From positions 1 to 5,091 of the forward strand of contig JAKAKU010000116.1 of NCBI GenBank assembly GCA_021824385.1: 5,091 bases of DNA, in the 5' to 3' direction. The stretch is from a bacterium (GTDB lineage Bacteria > Patescibacteriota > Microgenomatia > UBA8517). The notes under the pieces are model-generated. The model searched no databases, was not told the DNA's origin, and saw only the letters and a program-made list of their open reading frames with translations. Below, in pieces: positions 4,851 through 5,091 of this stretch (position 1 is the first letter of the stretch; each line of letters begins with the position of its first letter). The position numbers were made by a program, and so were the translations under genes.

Positions 4851-4879
4851 ATTATCTCACGTCCAATCGTGTGAGTCTT
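4851..4879 (-). promoter_or_regulatory. possible promoter of the regulator-kinase operon
   Basis: GATAAT on the minus strand (4856-4851) matches five of six -10 bases and lies 5 nt before the regulator ATG. AAGACT (4879-4874) stands 17 bp upstream as a weak -35, with three of six matches. The predicted start coincides with the first codon. Confidence 0.4.
4856..4875 (-). promoter_or_regulatory. small dyad between the promoter boxes of the regulator gene
   Basis: CTCAC and GTGAG form 5-bp inverted arms around a 10-bp centre, filling the spacer between the proposed -35 and -10 boxes. It is a candidate operator, possibly for autoregulation, but is short enough to occur by chance. Confidence 0.3.
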
Positions 4880-4904
4880 GTTTCTTGGCTTTTTTATTAC
4901 ACAA

Positions 4905-4948
4905 TTTTGTACTATTTCTTACATTTAGTGCTTTGGAACAGTACAAAA
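4905..4948. repeat. 9-bp inverted repeat around the end of the right-edge gene
   Basis: TTTTGTACT (4905-4913) and AGTACAAAA (4940-4948) are perfect inverted arms separated by 26 bp. They span the stop codon of the partial gene at 4925-5091. Neither strand has a T-tract directly after the stem, so it is not a standard terminator; it may be an mRNA 3' structure or a protein-binding site upstream of the regulator operon. Confidence 0.45.
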
Positions 4949-5091
4949 CTCCGTGGTAGTAGAACTGGCATAGAGTCGCTCAACCTCACCACAATGGAGT
5001 CGGTCCACCATCATAAAAGAAATGTGTTGTTCATTCAAAAGAACATAGCTTGAATAAAATTGTTGTGCTCGTACTTGATAGGTATTACCAG
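4925..5091 (-). CDS. C-terminal end of an unidentified gene (partial, runs off the right edge)
   Basis: A minus-strand frame is open from 5089 at the window edge to a TAA at 4925-4927, giving 54 residues. The fragment mixes aromatic and polar residues (TYQVRAQQFYSSYVLL, HISFMMVDRLHCGEVERLY) and ends STTTEFCTVPKH, with two cysteines about 16 residues apart. This would suit the end of an exported beta-rich protein, but I recognise no family and the start lies outside the window. It points the same way as the regulator gene, 79 bp upstream of it, and the space between holds the regulator's presumed promoter. The evidence is an uninterrupted frame and sensible amino acid composition only. Confidence 0.5.
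   Translation of the reverse strand, partial: GNTYQVRAQQFYSSYVLLNEQHISFMMVDRLHCGEVERLYASSTTTEFCTVPKH

Noticed and set aside
4700..5053. A 117-codon plus-strand open frame at the right end
   Set aside because: It runs antisense to the first third of the response regulator, shows no family features and has no ribosome binding site.
1..5091. CRISPR array, tRNA, rRNA, riboswitch or prophage genes
   Set aside because: No spaced direct repeats, tRNA-like cloverleaf, rRNA segment or phage gene was recognised, and the coding sequences leave little room for them.

Overview
The window looks like chromosomal sequence from a bacterium of moderate-to-low G+C. The standard genetic code fits: every gene ends at an ordinary TAA or TAG and no internal TGA is needed, which argues against the groups that recode TGA. 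Small genes, scarce Shine-Dalgarno sequences, and a short-anchored Thr/Ser-linker surface protein beside a four-helix membrane PAS kinase resemble Candidatus Patescibacteria (CPR, Parcubacteria-like). This placement rests on general resemblance, not on a marker gene, and is tentative.

Layout, left to right. Positions 2-154 (+) hold the last 50 codons of an unidentified gene. Its stop codon directly abuts the start of a stand-alone receiver-domain protein (155-559, +). Converging on it, with a 29-bp tail-to-tail overlap, is a TspO/MBR membrane protein (531-1007, -). It is preceded on the same strand by a small charged protein of unknown function (1045-1257, -). A short divergent promoter region separates that gene from a membrane-anchored, six-cysteine extracytoplasmic protein (1358-1999, +). 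Next is a secreted protein with a calcium-loop-like motif (2107-2649, -). It is richer in G+C than its neighbours and bracketed by a perfect 15-bp inverted repeat. The right half is a two-component operon on the minus strand: an OmpR/PhoB-type response regulator (4171-4845), then an overlapping membrane PAS histidine kinase (2733-4181). At the right edge is the 54-residue C-terminus of another minus-strand gene (4925-5091).

How the parts may work together. The kinase senses a membrane or cytoplasmic signal through its four-helix bundle and PAS domain and phosphorylates the regulator. The secreted-protein gene lies immediately downstream of the kinase but has its own good promoter with a symmetric operator-like element, so it is a candidate target of the pair; this is inference. 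The stand-alone receiver could be a phosphorelay or modulator partner.

The most noteworthy structure is the inverted repeat around the secreted-protein gene. It leaves the promoter outside and the coding sequence inside, as expected of an invertible (phase-variable) segment, though long-range mRNA pairing or paired regulator sites are equally open. Also notable, three genes without a Shine-Dalgarno sequence have a -10-like hexamer only 5-6 nt before the ATG, which predicts leaderless transcripts. I found no rRNA, tRNA, CRISPR array, insertion sequence or recombinase gene, and no gene-free stretch longer than about 110 bp.
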